A stretch of 64,000 bases of DNA from Sulfoacidibacillus thermotolerans (GCF_003144315.1 NZ_MPDK01000010.1:1-64000); one strand, 5' to 3'; positions 43,151 to 54,424 are shown, counted from the first letter of the stretch. Notes: generated by a model not told the origin, from the sequence alone. Made by a program: numbers and translations.

Positions 43151-43767
43151 CTCTTCATGTGCAAAGCTACGCTTTGCGCGAAATTTCGCAATAACTGCAA
43201 CCCGATTTTCGAACTCCTCTCCGGGTGAAACTGCATCCCATAGACTTGCTGTGAAGCAACAATTGCTGGTACCGCTTGATGATAGTCTGCAGTCGCGATC
43301 ATCATCTCTTTATTTTGGGGAACTACATAGTAACTGTGCACAAAATACACATAATCCCCCGTCTGAATATGGGTTACGAGCGGATGTTGTGCGTGAAGTT
43401 GTAGTTGATTCCACCCAACGTGAGGAATCTTATAATCCCCTTGCATCCTCGTTACTCGACCAGCAAGTAAACCAAGTCCTTCATGTTCGCCATGTTCATC
43501 ACTAACTTCAAATAATAGTTGCATGCCAAGACAAATTCCAAGCAACGGCTTACCCGAACGCGCATACTGCTGAAGTGGCTTTACTAAATCGCGTCTGTGC
43601 AGTTGCTCCATTGCATCCCCAAACGCCCCCACCCCAGGAAGTATAACCCCGTCCGCCCGCTCCATTTCAGAGGCATCAGACGTCGTATACACAGGAACCT
43701 GCAGATAGTGAAACGCATTCTCTACACTGCGTAAGTTCCCCAAGCCATAATCGACGATTGCAATCAT
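43147..43767 (-). CDS. hisH: imidazole glycerol phosphate synthase amidotransferase HisH
   Basis: 206 residues, class I glutamine amidotransferase. DYGLGNLRSVENAF at the start, GVILPGVGAFGDAM (oxyanion strand), nucleophile Cys in GKPLLGICLGMQLLFE, and His/Glu in GMQFHPERSS. Supplies ammonia to HisF. GAGGTGA precedes the ATG. Confidence 0.95.
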   Translation of the reverse strand: MIAIVDYGLGNLRSVENAFHYLQVPVYTTSDASEMERADGVILPGVGAFGDAMEQLHRRDLVKPLQQYARSGKPLLGICLGMQLLFEVSDEHGEHEGLGLLAGRVTRMQGDYKIPHVGWNQLQLHAQHPLVTHIQTGDYVYFVHSYYVVPQNKEMMIATADYHQAVPAIVASQQVYGMQFHPERSSKIGLQLLRNFAQSVALHMKR

Positions 43768-43778
43768 TTCTGTTCACC

Positions 43779-44390
43779 TCACCGGTTCTGCCGCAAACGC
43801 ATCACAAAATCATCCACCTCTGCGGCACGCAACTGATAACTGCGTCGATTGGCGACAAGTCGTGCAGAGACTTGTGCAACCTCTGCAAGTGCGACAAGCC
43901 CATTTTCTTGTAACGTGCGACCAGTCTCCACAAGATCGACGATACATTCTGCCAATCCGATCAAAGGAGCGAGTTCAACACTCCCTTGCAGTGAAATCAC
44001 TTCAATTTGTCTGCCTAGCTTACGAAAATACTCCGTTGCATAACGCGGATACTTTGTCGCAACGCGCGTCACACGACTAACATCCGTCTCCTTTGGCCCC
44101 GCTACCACCAAACGACAGAAACCGAAACCCAAATCTAATAGTTCGTGGACATCTGCACCCTTTTCATGTAAAATATCTTTCCCCACGATTCCTAAGTCTG
44201 CGGCACCGTGCTCCACATACGTCGGGACATCAACTGGCTTTGCCAAAAGATAGCGAATTTCCATGCGTTCGTCCTCGATCACAAGTCGACGCGTCTCTTC
44301 AAAGTCCCCTGGCAAAGCAAAGCCAGAAATGCGCAAGCGATTGGCAGTATCGAATAGATTCCTCCCTTTTGCTAGCGCTACCGTCAACAT
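43779..44390 (-). CDS. hisG: ATP phosphoribosyltransferase, short form HisG
   Basis: 203 residues, catalytic subunit of the first histidine-pathway enzyme. LTVALAKGRNLFDTANRL and GAADLGIVGKDIL at the start; the PRPP-loop region is ECIVDLVETGRTLQENGL. It lacks the C-terminal regulatory domain of long HisG, so it needs HisZ, encoded immediately upstream with a seven-base overlap. Confidence 0.95.
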   Translation of the reverse strand: MLTVALAKGRNLFDTANRLRISGFALPGDFEETRRLVIEDERMEIRYLLAKPVDVPTYVEHGAADLGIVGKDILHEKGADVHELLDLGFGFCRLVVAGPKETDVSRVTRVATKYPRYATEYFRKLGRQIEVISLQGSVELAPLIGLAECIVDLVETGRTLQENGLVALAEVAQVSARLVANRRSYQLRAAEVDDFVMRLRQNR

Positions 44391-45643
44391 ATCGACTTCC
44401 CCCCGTCCGTCTCAGAAGCCCCGCTCGAACGGTAATACTCCCAAATCTGCTGCAAAAGTGAATCCTCCGTCAAAAGCTCCCCACCTGCAGTAAACATACC
44501 AAAACATTCTCCTATACTTTGTGCCTCAAGAGACGGCAGTTCCTGAACTTCTACGCGAGAAGTTGCCACAGCATAATCTCTTTCTCGCAGATAAGCTGCA
44601 AAGGAAAAGGCAAGCGTCCTTTGTTCAGCCAAATAGCAAAGATGAATCCGAAAAGGTTGTTCTGATCCGATTTCAACCGTCTGCAACAGTCGTTCCACGT
44701 GTGCAACACATCCAGTCGCCGGTGCCCCTCGACCGAAGCGTTCAAGCAATCCGTCATAGCGCCCGCCAAAACAAATCGGCACGCCAAGCACATCTGCATA
44801 TCCTTCAATGACAATGCCTGTATAGTAATCATGATCAAGATACAATCCGAGATCCACATGCGTCAGCTCAGCTACCCCATACGCATCAAGCGCCGCAAAA
44901 AGTTCTGACCACTCATCACAAGCCTTTTCAGCCCGTTCATCGAGTGCAAGTTCGCGCGCAGCGTCAATTGCCTCCAGCCCCCCGCGAATGCGTGGAAATT
45001 CGCGCAAACTCTCCAACCACTTAGGATCCACATCTGATTCCTGTGCTAAGATTTGTTCATAACGAACTAAATCGCGATCAATTAACGCCTGTCGCAGCCT
45101 TGCCTGCAGTGTTTCTTGCAATGGTGCGAGCATCGCTTGTAAGTACGCCATGTGACCTATGGCAAAGCGAAAATGTTCAATCCCTAAACGCTTTAACGCA
45201 GTCGCCATCAGTGCGATCACCTCGGCATCAGCATCGGGACTTAACGCGCCTATAAGCTCTATACCCGCCTGCGTTACCTCTACTGGCTCGCGCAAACGCC
45301 CTTCTTCTGCACGATACGTTTTTGCCGCATAAGATAAACGCAGCGGCGAAGCGACATGCGCGAATTCCGTAGCAACAACTCGCGCTACAGGTGTCGTCAT
45401 CTCCGGTCGTAACGCAAGAGTTCGCCCGCGCCGATCGAAAAGGCGATACAGTTGCTCTTGTTCACTGCCATGTAAGCCTTGCGCAAATGTCTCCACATAT
45501 TCAATCATCGGAGTTTCGATCAAGTCATAGCCAAAACTCCGAAATACAGCAATCATTTGCTGCTCTATCCAACGCTTTTTTTGTAATTGCTGTCCATATA
45601 AATCACGCGTACCTGATGGACGCTCCAAGTAGATGGGATGCAT
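44384..45643 (-). CDS. hisZ: HisZ, regulatory subunit of ATP phosphoribosyltransferase
   Basis: 419 residues, a HisRS-like paralogue without the anticodon-binding domain. YLERPSGTRDLYGQQLQKKRWIEQQM, then RLFDRRGRTLALRPEMTTPVARVVA and GGRYDGLLERFGRGAPATG. It forms a hetero-octamer with short HisG and gives histidine feedback control. GGAG lies eight bases before the ATG. First gene of hisZ-G-H-A-F-IE; no T-box was seen in the short leader. Confidence 0.92.
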   Translation of the reverse strand: MHPIYLERPSGTRDLYGQQLQKKRWIEQQMIAVFRSFGYDLIETPMIEYVETFAQGLHGSEQEQLYRLFDRRGRTLALRPEMTTPVARVVATEFAHVASPLRLSYAAKTYRAEEGRLREPVEVTQAGIELIGALSPDADAEVIALMATALKRLGIEHFRFAIGHMAYLQAMLAPLQETLQARLRQALIDRDLVRYEQILAQESDVDPKWLESLREFPRIRGGLEAIDAARELALDERAEKACDEWSELFAALDAYGVAELTHVDLGLYLDHDYYTGIVIEGYADVLGVPICFGGRYDGLLERFGRGAPATGCVAHVERLLQTVEIGSEQPFRIHLCYLAEQRTLAFSFAAYLRERDYAVATSRVEVQELPSLEAQSIGECFGMFTAGGELLTEDSLLQQIWEYYRSSGASETDGGKSIC

Positions 45644-45703
45644 CTGAAAGACTCCGATCCGATACTTTAGTTTGCTAATGTATTAAAGGATTTCCTTGTC
45701 GGT

Positions 45704-45732
45704 ATCCTAACATCCTCTTCTTCACCTGTCAA
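45704..45732 (-). promoter_or_regulatory. hisZ: sigma-A-type promoter of the his operon
   Basis: Perfect TTGACA (45727-45732), 17-base spacer, TAGGAT (45704-45709). Leader of about 54 bases. An inverted repeat (45741-45770, 12 bp with one mismatch) lies just upstream, across the hprK stop codon, and may act as the hprK terminator. Confidence 0.65.
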
Positions 45733-45755
45733 TCCTAAGTGAGCAAGAAGACGGT

Positions 45756-46688
45756 TTAGTCATCTTGCTCCACCATGCTTGACATCAATTTTTCTGATAA
45801 CTCACGCGCTGCATGGTATCCCATTCGCTTTAACCGTTGATTCATTGCAGCCACCTCGATGATAATGGCGAGATTTCGCCCAGGCCGCACCGGAACAGTT
45901 AAACACGTAAGTTCAAAGTCGAGGATTTTGCGTTTATTTTCATCGAGTCCCAAACGATCGTAAGAGCGATCATCTTGCCAGGCTTCTAGCTCTATCATCA
46001 TCTCAATGCGCTTATGCGTGCGAATCGCACCTGCTCCAAACAAAGTCATCGCATTTAAGACCCCTAGACCACGAATTTCGAGTAAATGTTGCAACAACGG
46101 AGGCGCCGTTCCAACCAGTGTATCTTCACCTATTTTGCGAATCTCCACAGCATCGTCAGCTACCATACGATGTCCTCGCTTTAAAAGTTCAAGTGCCGTC
46201 TCACTCTTGCCAATCCCGCTTGCACCAACCATCAAGATACCAATCCCATACACATCCACCAAGACACCATGAACTAGCGTTTCTGGAGCAAGGCGCAAAT
46301 CTAAAAAGGACGTCAACTTTGCGATTAGACGCGGTGTGGAAAGTGTGGTGTGCAACAACGGGACTTTCGCCTCCGCAGCGACGGCCACCAGATCCTCTGT
46401 CACTTCTAAATCTCTCGTGATAACGACACAAGGCAGGTTTTCATAAGCAAACACGCGCTGCAAACGCTCCATCGCCTCTGCTTGTGGCAGAGACGACAAA
46501 AAAGCCATTTCAGAACGACCAATCACTTGAACCCGCTCTGAAGGAAAGTATTTTAAGAACCCTGTAAGTGCTAACCCAGGACGATTAATTTCGGCAGTGC
46601 CAATTCTCCTCTCTAACCCTTCCTCACCCGCTGCGACTTCGAGAGATAATTCATCGCATAATTCTGCAACGGTAACATATTTGTCCAT
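45756..46688 (-). CDS. hprK: HPr kinase/phosphorylase
   Basis: 310 residues. Walker A GASGIGKS at 155-162, His140 and VADDAVEI (Asp178/179) of the active site, and the second signature LEIRGLGVLNAM. It phosphorylates Ser46 of HPr and Crh when glycolytic intermediates are high, and dephosphorylates them under starvation. crh is in the same window. The ATG at 46688 with AAAGGGG upstream is preferred over a longer open frame. In Bacillus subtilis hprK precedes lgt; here it follows an msmX-like gene. Confidence 0.95.
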   Translation of the reverse strand: MDKYVTVAELCDELSLEVAAGEEGLERRIGTAEINRPGLALTGFLKYFPSERVQVIGRSEMAFLSSLPQAEAMERLQRVFAYENLPCVVITRDLEVTEDLVAVAAEAKVPLLHTTLSTPRLIAKLTSFLDLRLAPETLVHGVLVDVYGIGILMVGASGIGKSETALELLKRGHRMVADDAVEIRKIGEDTLVGTAPPLLQHLLEIRGLGVLNAMTLFGAGAIRTHKRIEMMIELEAWQDDRSYDRLGLDENKRKILDFELTCLTVPVRPGRNLAIIIEVAAMNQRLKRMGYHAARELSEKLMSSMVEQDD

Positions 46689-46734
46689 ATAAAAATCCCC
46701 TTTCTTGCATCGCTCTTCATTTTGCATGCAAATA

Positions 46735-46784
46735 ATAAAAAGAGAGGAGCTCACCCAATTGGTGTCATCCCCTCAATTCTCCTC
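46735..46784 (-). terminator. probable terminator after the MsmX-type gene
   Basis: On the minus strand, GAGGAG pairs with CTCCTC around an imperfect inner stem (AATTG with CAATT), followed by TCTTTTTATT. Confidence 0.45.
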
Positions 46785-46807
46785 CTATTACATTGCAAAA
46801 ATGATCA

Positions 46808-47917
46808 TCAAAAAATCGCTAATTCACTTTCTTTATCAAACAAATGTATTTTATCCATATCAATCGCCATGCGCATTTTTGTTCCAATCTGAATATCCCC
46901 GCGCGCTACGATTCGCGCATTGACCTGTTGTCCACTGACGTCAAGCAACAAATACATTTCTGAGCCCATATGCTCTACGACATCGACCGGTGCCTCAAAC
47001 ACACCTCCAGGAAAAGTCTCAATGTACATCGGCTCATCATGTACATGCTCTGGGCGAATTCCAAATACAACTTCTTTCCCTACAATTCCTTCACGCAAAA
47101 TCACATCGTGTTTGCCTTGTGGAATTGTTAGCGACATCCCCGGGGCAACAAACTTGATCTCACTTCCATCTTGCTCAATACGACCATTGATAAAATTCAT
47201 GGAGGGCGATCCAATGAATCCTGCCACAAAAAGATTGCGTGGATGATTATAGATCTCTTGTGGAGTTGCAACTTGCTGAATAAATCCGTCTTTCATCACG
47301 ACGATGCGATCTCCCATCGTCATCGCCTCAGTTTGATCGTGAGTGACATAAATAAAAGTCGTTTGCAGACGTTTATGCAATTTGCTAATTTCAGAGCGCA
47401 TCTGCACACGCAATTTCGCATCCAAATTTGACAACGGTTCGTCCATTAAAAATGCTTTGGGTTCACGCACAATCGCCCGTCCAAGCGCTACACGCTGCCT
47501 TTGTCCACCAGATAATGCCTTTGGCTTTCGTTGCAAGAGGTGCGCAATATCGAGAATTTGTGCAGCTTCACGTACCCTTTTATCAATTTCCGCCTTAGAG
47601 AAGTGACGTAATTTAAGACCAAAGGCCATATTTTGGTATACCGTCATATGCGGATACAGTGCGTAATTTTGGAAAACCATTGCGATATCGCGATCTTTTG
47701 GCGCCACATCATTCATCCGCTTACCGCCAATCACTAGATCGCCTTCTGAAATTTCTTCTAATCCAGCGATCATCCGCAATGTTGTCGATTTTCCACAACC
47801 AGACGGACCCACCAATACAATAAATTCTTTGTCCGCAATATCTAGATTGAAATCTGTAACCGCAACTACATTCCCTTGATAACGCTTATATACATGAGAT
47901 AAGATAACCTCTGCCAA
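46808..47917 (-). CDS. msmX: MsmX/UgpC-type sugar ABC transporter ATPase
   Basis: 369 residues. Walker A GPSGCGKS, Q-loop VFQNYALYPHMTV, signature LSGGQRQRVALGRAIV, Walker B FLMDEPLSNLD and a C-terminal regulatory TOBE/OB domain. This is the multitask ATPase that energises several carbohydrate importers encoded elsewhere; no permease or binding-protein gene is adjacent, as for msmX in Bacillus. The TTG start giving MAEVILSHVYKRY has AAAGGGG nine bases before and matches the family N-terminus; a longer TTG frame is rejected. Confidence 0.88.
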   Translation of the reverse strand: MAEVILSHVYKRYQGNVVAVTDFNLDIADKEFIVLVGPSGCGKSTTLRMIAGLEEISEGDLVIGGKRMNDVAPKDRDIAMVFQNYALYPHMTVYQNMAFGLKLRHFSKAEIDKRVREAAQILDIAHLLQRKPKALSGGQRQRVALGRAIVREPKAFLMDEPLSNLDAKLRVQMRSEISKLHKRLQTTFIYVTHDQTEAMTMGDRIVVMKDGFIQQVATPQEIYNHPRNLFVAGFIGSPSMNFINGRIEQDGSEIKFVAPGMSLTIPQGKHDVILREGIVGKEVVFGIRPEHVHDEPMYIETFPGGVFEAPVDVVEHMGSEMYLLLDVSGQQVNARIVARGDIQIGTKMRMAIDMDKIHLFDKESELAIF

Positions 47918-48081
47918 AAAAGGGTTCCCCTTTCGCAAGCTTTTCTTAAATGTTCTTCTATAGTATAGCTTGCTAGCAAAGCGTCACACTATATGGCAAC
48001 GTACACAAAGATCTTAGCTGCGTTTTGGATAGATCGCTCGTCCTGTAAGATAACCCCCAAACCCATTCCATACAAAAATAT

Positions 48082-49116
48082 TCAGAAACGGTTAAGCAAC
48101 AACGCACTCCAAACCGTGATCGCATCATCAAACCGACGAATGTCATATCCTGTAAGATCACGAATGCGCTCAATGCGATACAGTAAACTATTGCGATGCA
48201 GATACAAGCGACGAGCTGTTTCACTAATATTTAAATCACACTGAATAAACAGGGTCACTGTCTGTTCTAGTTCAGTGCCAAGCGTTGCAAGTGCTGATAA
48301 AGGTAACACATGTTCTGCATATGCTTGGCGCAACTGCGGTTTAATCGAGTACAGTAATTCGTAGATCCCCAAACCGCGCATCGAGAGGACTCGTTGATCT
48401 GGAACAAAACGCTCAGCTGTCAATGCGACATACAGCATTCGCTTCGCTGTTCGCAAAAGTTCAGGAAAACTGCGTATGGGTTCACTCCATACGGCTCGTG
48501 CCTCGATAAACGATTCTGAAAGCAGACCATCGACCAATGCGAATGCCGTCTCTTCTCCCATAAATACCTCATTGCCATCGCGTTCCTTTTGTGCAAGAGG
48601 AAAAATCCCCATGATTAAAGCCGCGTCTTGGACGACAAAAGGAGCCTGTTCTACCGTTTGTGTCAAAGATTCAAACGTCTTTTTTACTTCTGCGCCAATT
48701 TCCTGAAGTGCGCCATCTTTGGGTCGAACCGCAATTAAAAATACGGGCCACGACCACGGGACCAACATGTTTTCAATATCATCTTCAATTCGAATGGCAC
48801 TAGCAAACGCTTCTGGTGGCTCATGCAGCGCCTCAATGAGTTGCCTGCGCCAACGTGGAGAATCTTCATCTTGTTGACGGCCTTTTGAACTCTTTAAAAG
48901 CAATTGCAAAAGATCCCACTCCGTTGGACTCAACCGATCTTTAGCTAGGACCGAGTAGAGCGGGACACTGGCCTCATCTTCAAGCATGAACCAAGCTTGC
49001 TCCCCCACAGTCACTCCTTTTTTCAGCTCGTCACTCGAACATTCAACAAGTTGCGGCGGAAGTTGCTTTAAAACCTCGACACGTTCGCCAAAAATATCGA
49101 TCATTTTACGATCCAT
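48082..49116 (-). CDS. PucR/CdaR-type transcriptional regulator
   Basis: 344 residues. The last 60 residues carry the PucR-type helix-turn-helix: LEQTVTLFIQCDLNISETARRLYLHRNSLLYRIERIRDLTGYDIRRFDDA. The middle looks like the GGDEF-like region of CdaR proteins (LLRTAKRMLYVALTAERFVPDQRVLSM). The N-terminal sensor part is not recognised. Targets are unknown. The ATG at 49116 has GGAG seven bases before it. It follows csaA on the same strand. Confidence 0.75.
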   Translation of the reverse strand: MDRKMIDIFGERVEVLKQLPPQLVECSSDELKKGVTVGEQAWFMLEDEASVPLYSVLAKDRLSPTEWDLLQLLLKSSKGRQQDEDSPRWRRQLIEALHEPPEAFASAIRIEDDIENMLVPWSWPVFLIAVRPKDGALQEIGAEVKKTFESLTQTVEQAPFVVQDAALIMGIFPLAQKERDGNEVFMGEETAFALVDGLLSESFIEARAVWSEPIRSFPELLRTAKRMLYVALTAERFVPDQRVLSMRGLGIYELLYSIKPQLRQAYAEHVLPLSALATLGTELEQTVTLFIQCDLNISETARRLYLHRNSLLYRIERIRDLTGYDIRRFDDAITVWSALLLNRF

Positions 49117-49167
49117 GCTCCGTCTCCCCACAGAAAAATTCGCAAATCCGAGGACTTCTATGCAACT

Positions 49168-49497
49168 TTAACCAATCCGGTCACCCGGCATAGCTGGTCG
49201 CTCAGTCGTCAACAATATGACACGCCCATCCGCCTGCATCGCCCCTAAAACGAGCACCTCTGAGACAAAATCGCCGATTCTGCGCGGAGGAAAATTCGTC
49301 ACGGCGACGATCTGCAGCCCAACCAAATCCGCCGGCTGGTACAAAGCTGTCAATTGTGCAGAACTCCATTTTATACCTATCGGTCCGAAATCGATTTCTA
49401 ACTGATAGGCTGGTTTTCTTGCTGTAGGATGCAACTTTGCGGACAGCACGGTTCCAACGCGAAGATCAAGCGCAGCAAATTCATCGATTGTAGCCAT
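49168..49497 (-). CDS. csaA: CsaA-type tRNA-binding-domain protein
   Basis: 109 residues forming a single EMAP/Trbp111-like OB fold: FAALDLRVGTVLSAKLHP, AYQLEIDFG, KWSSAQLTALYQPADLVGLQIVAVTNFPPRRI, and the end SEVLVLGAMQ..GRVILLTTERPAMPGDRIG. Bacillus CsaA is a dimeric chaperone-like protein linked with export, with tRNA-binding homologues. It sits between uvrA and the PucR-like gene. Confidence 0.9.
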   Translation of the reverse strand: MATIDEFAALDLRVGTVLSAKLHPTARKPAYQLEIDFGPIGIKWSSAQLTALYQPADLVGLQIVAVTNFPPRRIGDFVSEVLVLGAMQADGRVILLTTERPAMPGDRIG

Positions 49498-49531
49498 CGA
49501 ATCTCTCCTCTTCTCCTATTACGTAGTCACC

Positions 49532-52399
49532 TCATGAGACAGTCTGGCACTTCACCCGATTTTCCGCACGTTCGCGGTCACGCACTAAAATAGGAGCCAA
49601 ATAGCGTCCAGTATAAGACTCTGCAACCTCACAAATGGCTTCAGGCGTTCCTGCGGCAATTAACTGTCCGCCCCCATCTCCACCCTCTGGTCCGAGATCG
49701 ATCAAGTAGTCAGCCGTTTTAATCACATCGAGATTGTGTTCAATGACTACGACACTGTCTCCCGCATCGACGAGTCGCTGTAAAACAACGAGTAAGCGTT
49801 CAATATCTGCTACATGTAGACCTGTTGTCGGTTCATCTAAAATGTACATTGTTCGACCCGTGCTGCGTCGATACAGTTCTGACGCAAGCTTGACACGTTG
49901 TGCTTCTCCTCCAGATAGCGTGGTAGCTGGCTGTCCAAGCCGCATATAGCCGAGCCCAACGTCGACGAGCGTCTGCAATTTACGAGTAATACGAGGTACG
50001 TTGGCGAAAAATTCCGCAGCATCTTCAATCGTCATATCGAGTACATCGGCAATTGACTTCCCCTTATAATGAACCTCAAGTGTCTCCCGATTGTACCTGC
50101 GCCCTTTACAAACTTCACACGGGACATAGACATCCGGCAAAAAATGCATTTCAATTTTGATGATCCCATCCCCACGACACGCTTCACAGCGTCCACCGCG
50201 GATATTAAAACTAAACCTGCCTTTTTTATACCCGCGAATCTTTGCTTCAGAGGTCGCTGCAAAAACATCTCGAATATCGTCAAACACGCCTGTATATGTG
50301 GCCGGGTTCGATCGCGGCGTGCGCCCTATTGGAGACTGATCGATATTTACCACTTTATCTAAATACTCCAGCCCACTCACTGATTTATATTTACCTGGTC
50401 TCGTCATTGCTTTATTTAGCTGCGCAGCAAGTATCTTATATAAAATTTCATTCACCAAAGTACTTTTCCCGGAACCCGAAACCCCTGTAACACACGTAAA
50501 TAATCCCAAGGGAATTTTTACATCAAAACCCTTAAGGTTGTTTTCTCTCACTCCCCGAATCTCAAGAAAACGTTGATTCGGCTTGCGCCGATCTTCGGGC
50601 ACAGGAATAAATTTGCGACCACTGAGATACTGGCCCGTAAGTGACTGTGGATCTGCCATGATCTCTTCCACGGTCCCCTGAGCCATCACGCGTCCCCCAT
50701 GTACACCGGCGCCTGGACCAATATCGATAATCTGATCCGCCGCAAACATGGTGTCCTCATCGTGTTCTACGACGATCAGTGTATTCCCAAGATCACGCAT
50801 CTGCGTCAACGTGCGAATAAGTCGTGCATTGTCGCGTTGATGTAGACCAATGCTTGGTTCATCCAAAATGTACAGCACACCAACCAAGCTACTCCCTATC
50901 TGAGTAGCAAGGCGAATGCGTTGTGCCTCTCCACCTGACAACGTTCCTGCTGCACGCGCCAAAGTGAGATAATTCAAACCGACATCGCACAGGAATCCTA
51001 GACGCGAAGAAATCTCTTTTAATATCAGATTTGCGATTTGTTGTTCCTTTTCACTCAACGTCAATGTGGAAAAAAAATGAAGTGCTTCATCAATTGAAAG
51101 ACTCGTCACATCCGAAATGCTTTTTCCCGCAATGCGCACTGCTAAGCTCTCAGGTCGCAAGCGCTCCCCATGACAGGACGGGCAAGGGCGACTCGCCATA
51201 AACCCTTCAATAAATTCGCGAATCGACTCTGACGCAGTTTCCCGATAACGGCGTTCGAGATTCGGAATGATTCCCTCATACAACACTTCAATCTGCTTTG
51301 TCTGACCAAAGTCATTGTCATAGGTAAATTTAATTTTTTCTGTTGGCGCACCATACAATAACTTCTGTATCTGTTCAGGTAGAAGTTGTTCAACCGGGAG
51401 ATCCATCGGTATTTTGAATTGGCGGCACGCAGCCTCCAATAAATGGGGATAATACGAGGAGGTAGATCCAATCCAAGGTACTACAGCACCCTCCGCAAGC
51501 GTTTTTGTCCGATCAGGGAGCACAAGCTCCATATCTACTTCAAGCTTCACCCCGAGTCCACTGCACACCTCACACGCACCAAAAGGACTATTAAACGAGA
51601 ACATGCGAGGGCTGATTTCACCCACGCTATATCCACACACTGGACACGCTAGATTTTGACTAAACAGCAACTCCTCGTGTTGCAAAATATCGATAACGAC
51701 AGTGCCACCCGTCAATCCTAGACCTGTTTCCAGTGAGTCGGCAACGCGCGCGTTAACACCCGGTTTGACAATAATACGGTCCACGACCACGGCAATACTA
51801 TGCTTCTTGTTTTTTTCAAGCCGAATCTCATCCGCTAGGTCACGCAACTCGCCATCTACGCGCACGCGTACATAGCCACTCTTGCGCAGATCCTCTATTA
51901 CCTTTGCGTGTTCCCCTTTTTTGCCACTCACGATGGGGGCAAGAATTTGAATTCGTGTCCCCTCGTCTAAACTCATAATCCGATCCACCATCTGATCTAC
52001 TGTTTGCGATGAAATCGGAATTCCACATTTTGGACAGTGTGGCTTGCCAATACGTGCATACAATAGCCGCAAATAATCATAAATCTCCGTCACTGTCCCC
52101 ACTGTCGATCGCGGATTGCGACTCGTCGTCTTTTGGTCAATTGAAATCGCAGGAGAAAGTCCCTCGATTGCATCTACATCTGGTTTGTCCATCTGGCCTA
52201 GAAACTGGCGCGCATAGGCTGAGAGCGATTCTACATACCTTCTCTGCCCTTCTGCATACAAAGTGTCAAATGCAAGTGAAGACTTCCCTGACCCACTCAA
52301 TCCAGTGAGTACCACAAGGCGATCGCGCGGGATGACCACATCGATGTTTTTTAGATTGTGGGCGCGAGCGCCCTTAATCACGATATACTCGTGGGCCAT
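49532..52399 (-). CDS. uvrA: excinuclease ABC subunit A
   Basis: 955 residues, damage-recognition ATPase of nucleotide excision repair. It has two ABC modules ([20 protein letters not shown] near 33, [15 protein letters not shown] near 640), each with an LSGGEAQR signature, and Cys-type zinc sites: CPKCG, CPVCG..CEVCSG and CEACRG..CEVCKG. AGGAGGG lies some eleven bases before the ATG. Downstream of uvrB, so under the same LexA-type control. Confidence 0.97.
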   Translation of the reverse strand: MAHEYIVIKGARAHNLKNIDVVIPRDRLVVLTGLSGSGKSSLAFDTLYAEGQRRYVESLSAYARQFLGQMDKPDVDAIEGLSPAISIDQKTTSRNPRSTVGTVTEIYDYLRLLYARIGKPHCPKCGIPISSQTVDQMVDRIMSLDEGTRIQILAPIVSGKKGEHAKVIEDLRKSGYVRVRVDGELRDLADEIRLEKNKKHSIAVVVDRIIVKPGVNARVADSLETGLGLTGGTVVIDILQHEELLFSQNLACPVCGYSVGEISPRMFSFNSPFGACEVCSGLGVKLEVDMELVLPDRTKTLAEGAVVPWIGSTSSYYPHLLEAACRQFKIPMDLPVEQLLPEQIQKLLYGAPTEKIKFTYDNDFGQTKQIEVLYEGIIPNLERRYRETASESIREFIEGFMASRPCPSCHGERLRPESLAVRIAGKSISDVTSLSIDEALHFFSTLTLSEKEQQIANLILKEISSRLGFLCDVGLNYLTLARAAGTLSGGEAQRIRLATQIGSSLVGVLYILDEPSIGLHQRDNARLIRTLTQMRDLGNTLIVVEHDEDTMFAADQIIDIGPGAGVHGGRVMAQGTVEEIMADPQSLTGQYLSGRKFIPVPEDRRKPNQRFLEIRGVRENNLKGFDVKIPLGLFTCVTGVSGSGKSTLVNEILYKILAAQLNKAMTRPGKYKSVSGLEYLDKVVNIDQSPIGRTPRSNPATYTGVFDDIRDVFAATSEAKIRGYKKGRFSFNIRGGRCEACRGDGIIKIEMHFLPDVYVPCEVCKGRRYNRETLEVHYKGKSIADVLDMTIEDAAEFFANVPRITRKLQTLVDVGLGYMRLGQPATTLSGGEAQRVKLASELYRRSTGRTMYILDEPTTGLHVADIERLLVVLQRLVDAGDSVVVIEHNLDVIKTADYLIDLGPEGGDGGGQLIAAGTPEAICEVAESYTGRYLAPILVRDRERAENRVKCQTVS

Positions 52400-52441
52400 G
52401 CTGTTTTAAGCCCTCCTTTTGGCCGATTTTTAAATGTTTAC

Positions 52442-54424
52442 TTATGACGCTGACAATTCCAAGATCAAGTCGCGCAACTGTGCAGCTCTCTCAAACTGAA
52501 GCGCTTTGGCTGCGTCTTTCATTTCTTTCTCTAAACGCCCGATCAATTCCTTGCGTTCTGACTTTGTCATCGTTTTGACCTGCTCTTCAAGGCTCTCAGC
52601 TTCATCTAGTGATTTCGTCGCCTCAATAACGTCACGCACAGCCTTCTTAATCGTTTGAGGAATGATTCCATGCAGTTGATTGTATTCGACTTGTCGCTCA
52701 CGCCGCCGATTTGTCTCAGAAATAGCAACTTGCATAGAACGTGTGATCACGTCTGCATACATGATAACTTCACCCGATGCATTGCGCGCTGCCCGACCTA
52801 TCGTTTGAATCAGAGAACGTTCTGCGCGCAAAAAGCCTTCTTTATCGGCGTCAAGAATCGCAACTAACGACACTTCAGGCAGATCCAATCCTTCACGCAA
52901 TAAGTTAATTCCAATTAAAACATCAAATACACCTAGCCGCAGATCGCGCAAAATTGCCATCCGTTCGAGCGTCTTTATATCGCTGTGCAAATAACGTACT
53001 TGAATGCCAATTTCTTTTAGATAATCTGTCAAATCTTCCGCCATTTTCTTTGTCAGCGTAGTGACCAAAACGCGTTCATCGCGACTCGTGCGTTTGCGGA
53101 TCTCACCAATTAAATCATCAATCTGCCCTTTGATCGGTCGGACGTGAATCAGTGGATCGAGCAATCCAGTCGGACGAATAATCTGCTCCACAATCTTTGC
53201 ACTGACTTTTAGTTCATAATCACCAGGCGTAGCCGAGACAAATACTGTCTGATATTTGTAACGACTAAGTTCCTCAAAACGCAATGGCCGATTATCGGCA
53301 GCTGAGGGCAGACGAAATCCGTGCTCAATCAGTGTCATCTTCCGCGTGTGATCTCCTCCGTACATCCCATGTAATTGTGGAATCGTAACATGAGATTCAT
53401 CGATGACGAGCAGGAAGTTTTCCGGGAAATAGTCAAACAGCGTATAAGGTGGTTCGCCCGCCACGCGTCCATCTAAATGACGCGAGTAATTTTCGATACC
53501 TGAACAAAACCCCACCTCAAGCAACATCTCCAAATCGTAATTCGTGCGTTGCTCAAGGCGTTGCGCTTCCAACAATTTTCCGGCTCCACGCAACTCTTCA
53601 AGGCGTTGCGCCAATTCAATACGAATGCTTTTTACTGCACGCTCCACCGTTTCCTTCGAAGAGACAAAGTGTGATGCCGGAAAAATGGCAATATGATCTC
53701 TTCTGCCAATCAGTTCCCCTGTCACAAGGTCAACTTCTGTGATCCGATCAATCTCATCACCAAAAAATTCGACACGTAACGCATGATCTCCTTGCGAAGC
53801 CGGAACAATCTCAAGCACATCCCCACGAACGCGAAACGTGCCACGGGTAAAATTGATATCATTGCGCTCATACTGCATATCGACCAACCGACGCAACACC
53901 TCATTACGCGGTCGCTCCATCCCAACACGCAGCGACAATACATTTTCTCGATAGCGAAATGGACTCCCTAAACCAAAAATACTTGAAACACTCGCAACGA
54001 CCAACACATCATTGCGCTCAAATAAAGCGCTCGTCGCTGAGTGCCTCAACTTATCAATCTCATCATTAATTTTTGCATCTTTTTCAATAAAAGTATCAGA
54101 TTGCGGAATGTAAGCTTCTGGTTGATAATAATCGTAATAGCTGACGAAATACTCGACCGCATTATGTGGGAAAAACTCTTTAAACTCGGCAGTCAACTGT
54201 GCAGCCAACGTTTTGTTGTGTGCAATGACAAGCGTCGGCCGATTCAACTTTGCGACGATATTGGCAATCGTAAACGTCTTCCCTGAGCCTGTGACGCCAA
54301 GCAGCGTTTGAAAAGTATTGCCCTCGCGCAAACTCTCAACTAATGCATCAATAGCTGCTGGTTGATCTCCAGTCGGCGCATAATCAGACACCAACTGAAA
54401 TGAGCCCGGCAACGAATTCGTCAT
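52442..54424 (-). CDS. uvrB: excinuclease ABC subunit B
   Basis: 660 residues. Helicase-like motifs ([34 protein letters not shown]), beta-hairpin region [21 protein letters not shown], and a C-terminal UVR motif ([28 protein letters not shown]) that contacts UvrC. Loads on damage found by UvrA. GGAGGG lies eight bases before the ATG. First gene of uvrB-uvrA. Confidence 0.97.
   Translation of the reverse strand: MTNSLPGSFQLVSDYAPTGDQPAAIDALVESLREGNTFQTLLGVTGSGKTFTIANIVAKLNRPTLVIAHNKTLAAQLTAEFKEFFPHNAVEYFVSYYDYYQPEAYIPQSDTFIEKDAKINDEIDKLRHSATSALFERNDVLVVASVSSIFGLGSPFRYRENVLSLRVGMERPRNEVLRRLVDMQYERNDINFTRGTFRVRGDVLEIVPASQGDHALRVEFFGDEIDRITEVDLVTGELIGRRDHIAIFPASHFVSSKETVERAVKSIRIELAQRLEELRGAGKLLEAQRLEQRTNYDLEMLLEVGFCSGIENYSRHLDGRVAGEPPYTLFDYFPENFLLVIDESHVTIPQLHGMYGGDHTRKMTLIEHGFRLPSAADNRPLRFEELSRYKYQTVFVSATPGDYELKVSAKIVEQIIRPTGLLDPLIHVRPIKGQIDDLIGEIRKRTSRDERVLVTTLTKKMAEDLTDYLKEIGIQVRYLHSDIKTLERMAILRDLRLGVFDVLIGINLLREGLDLPEVSLVAILDADKEGFLRAERSLIQTIGRAARNASGEVIMYADVITRSMQVAISETNRRRERQVEYNQLHGIIPQTIKKAVRDVIEATKSLDEAESLEEQVKTMTKSERKELIGRLEKEMKDAAKALQFERAAQLRDLILELSAS

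Noticed and set aside
45644-45755. T-box leader for the his operon
   Set aside because: The leader is only about 54 bases from the promoter and lacks T-box and specifier elements.
48010-48081. Terminator after the PucR-like gene
   Set aside because: No stem with T-tract could be built in this gap.
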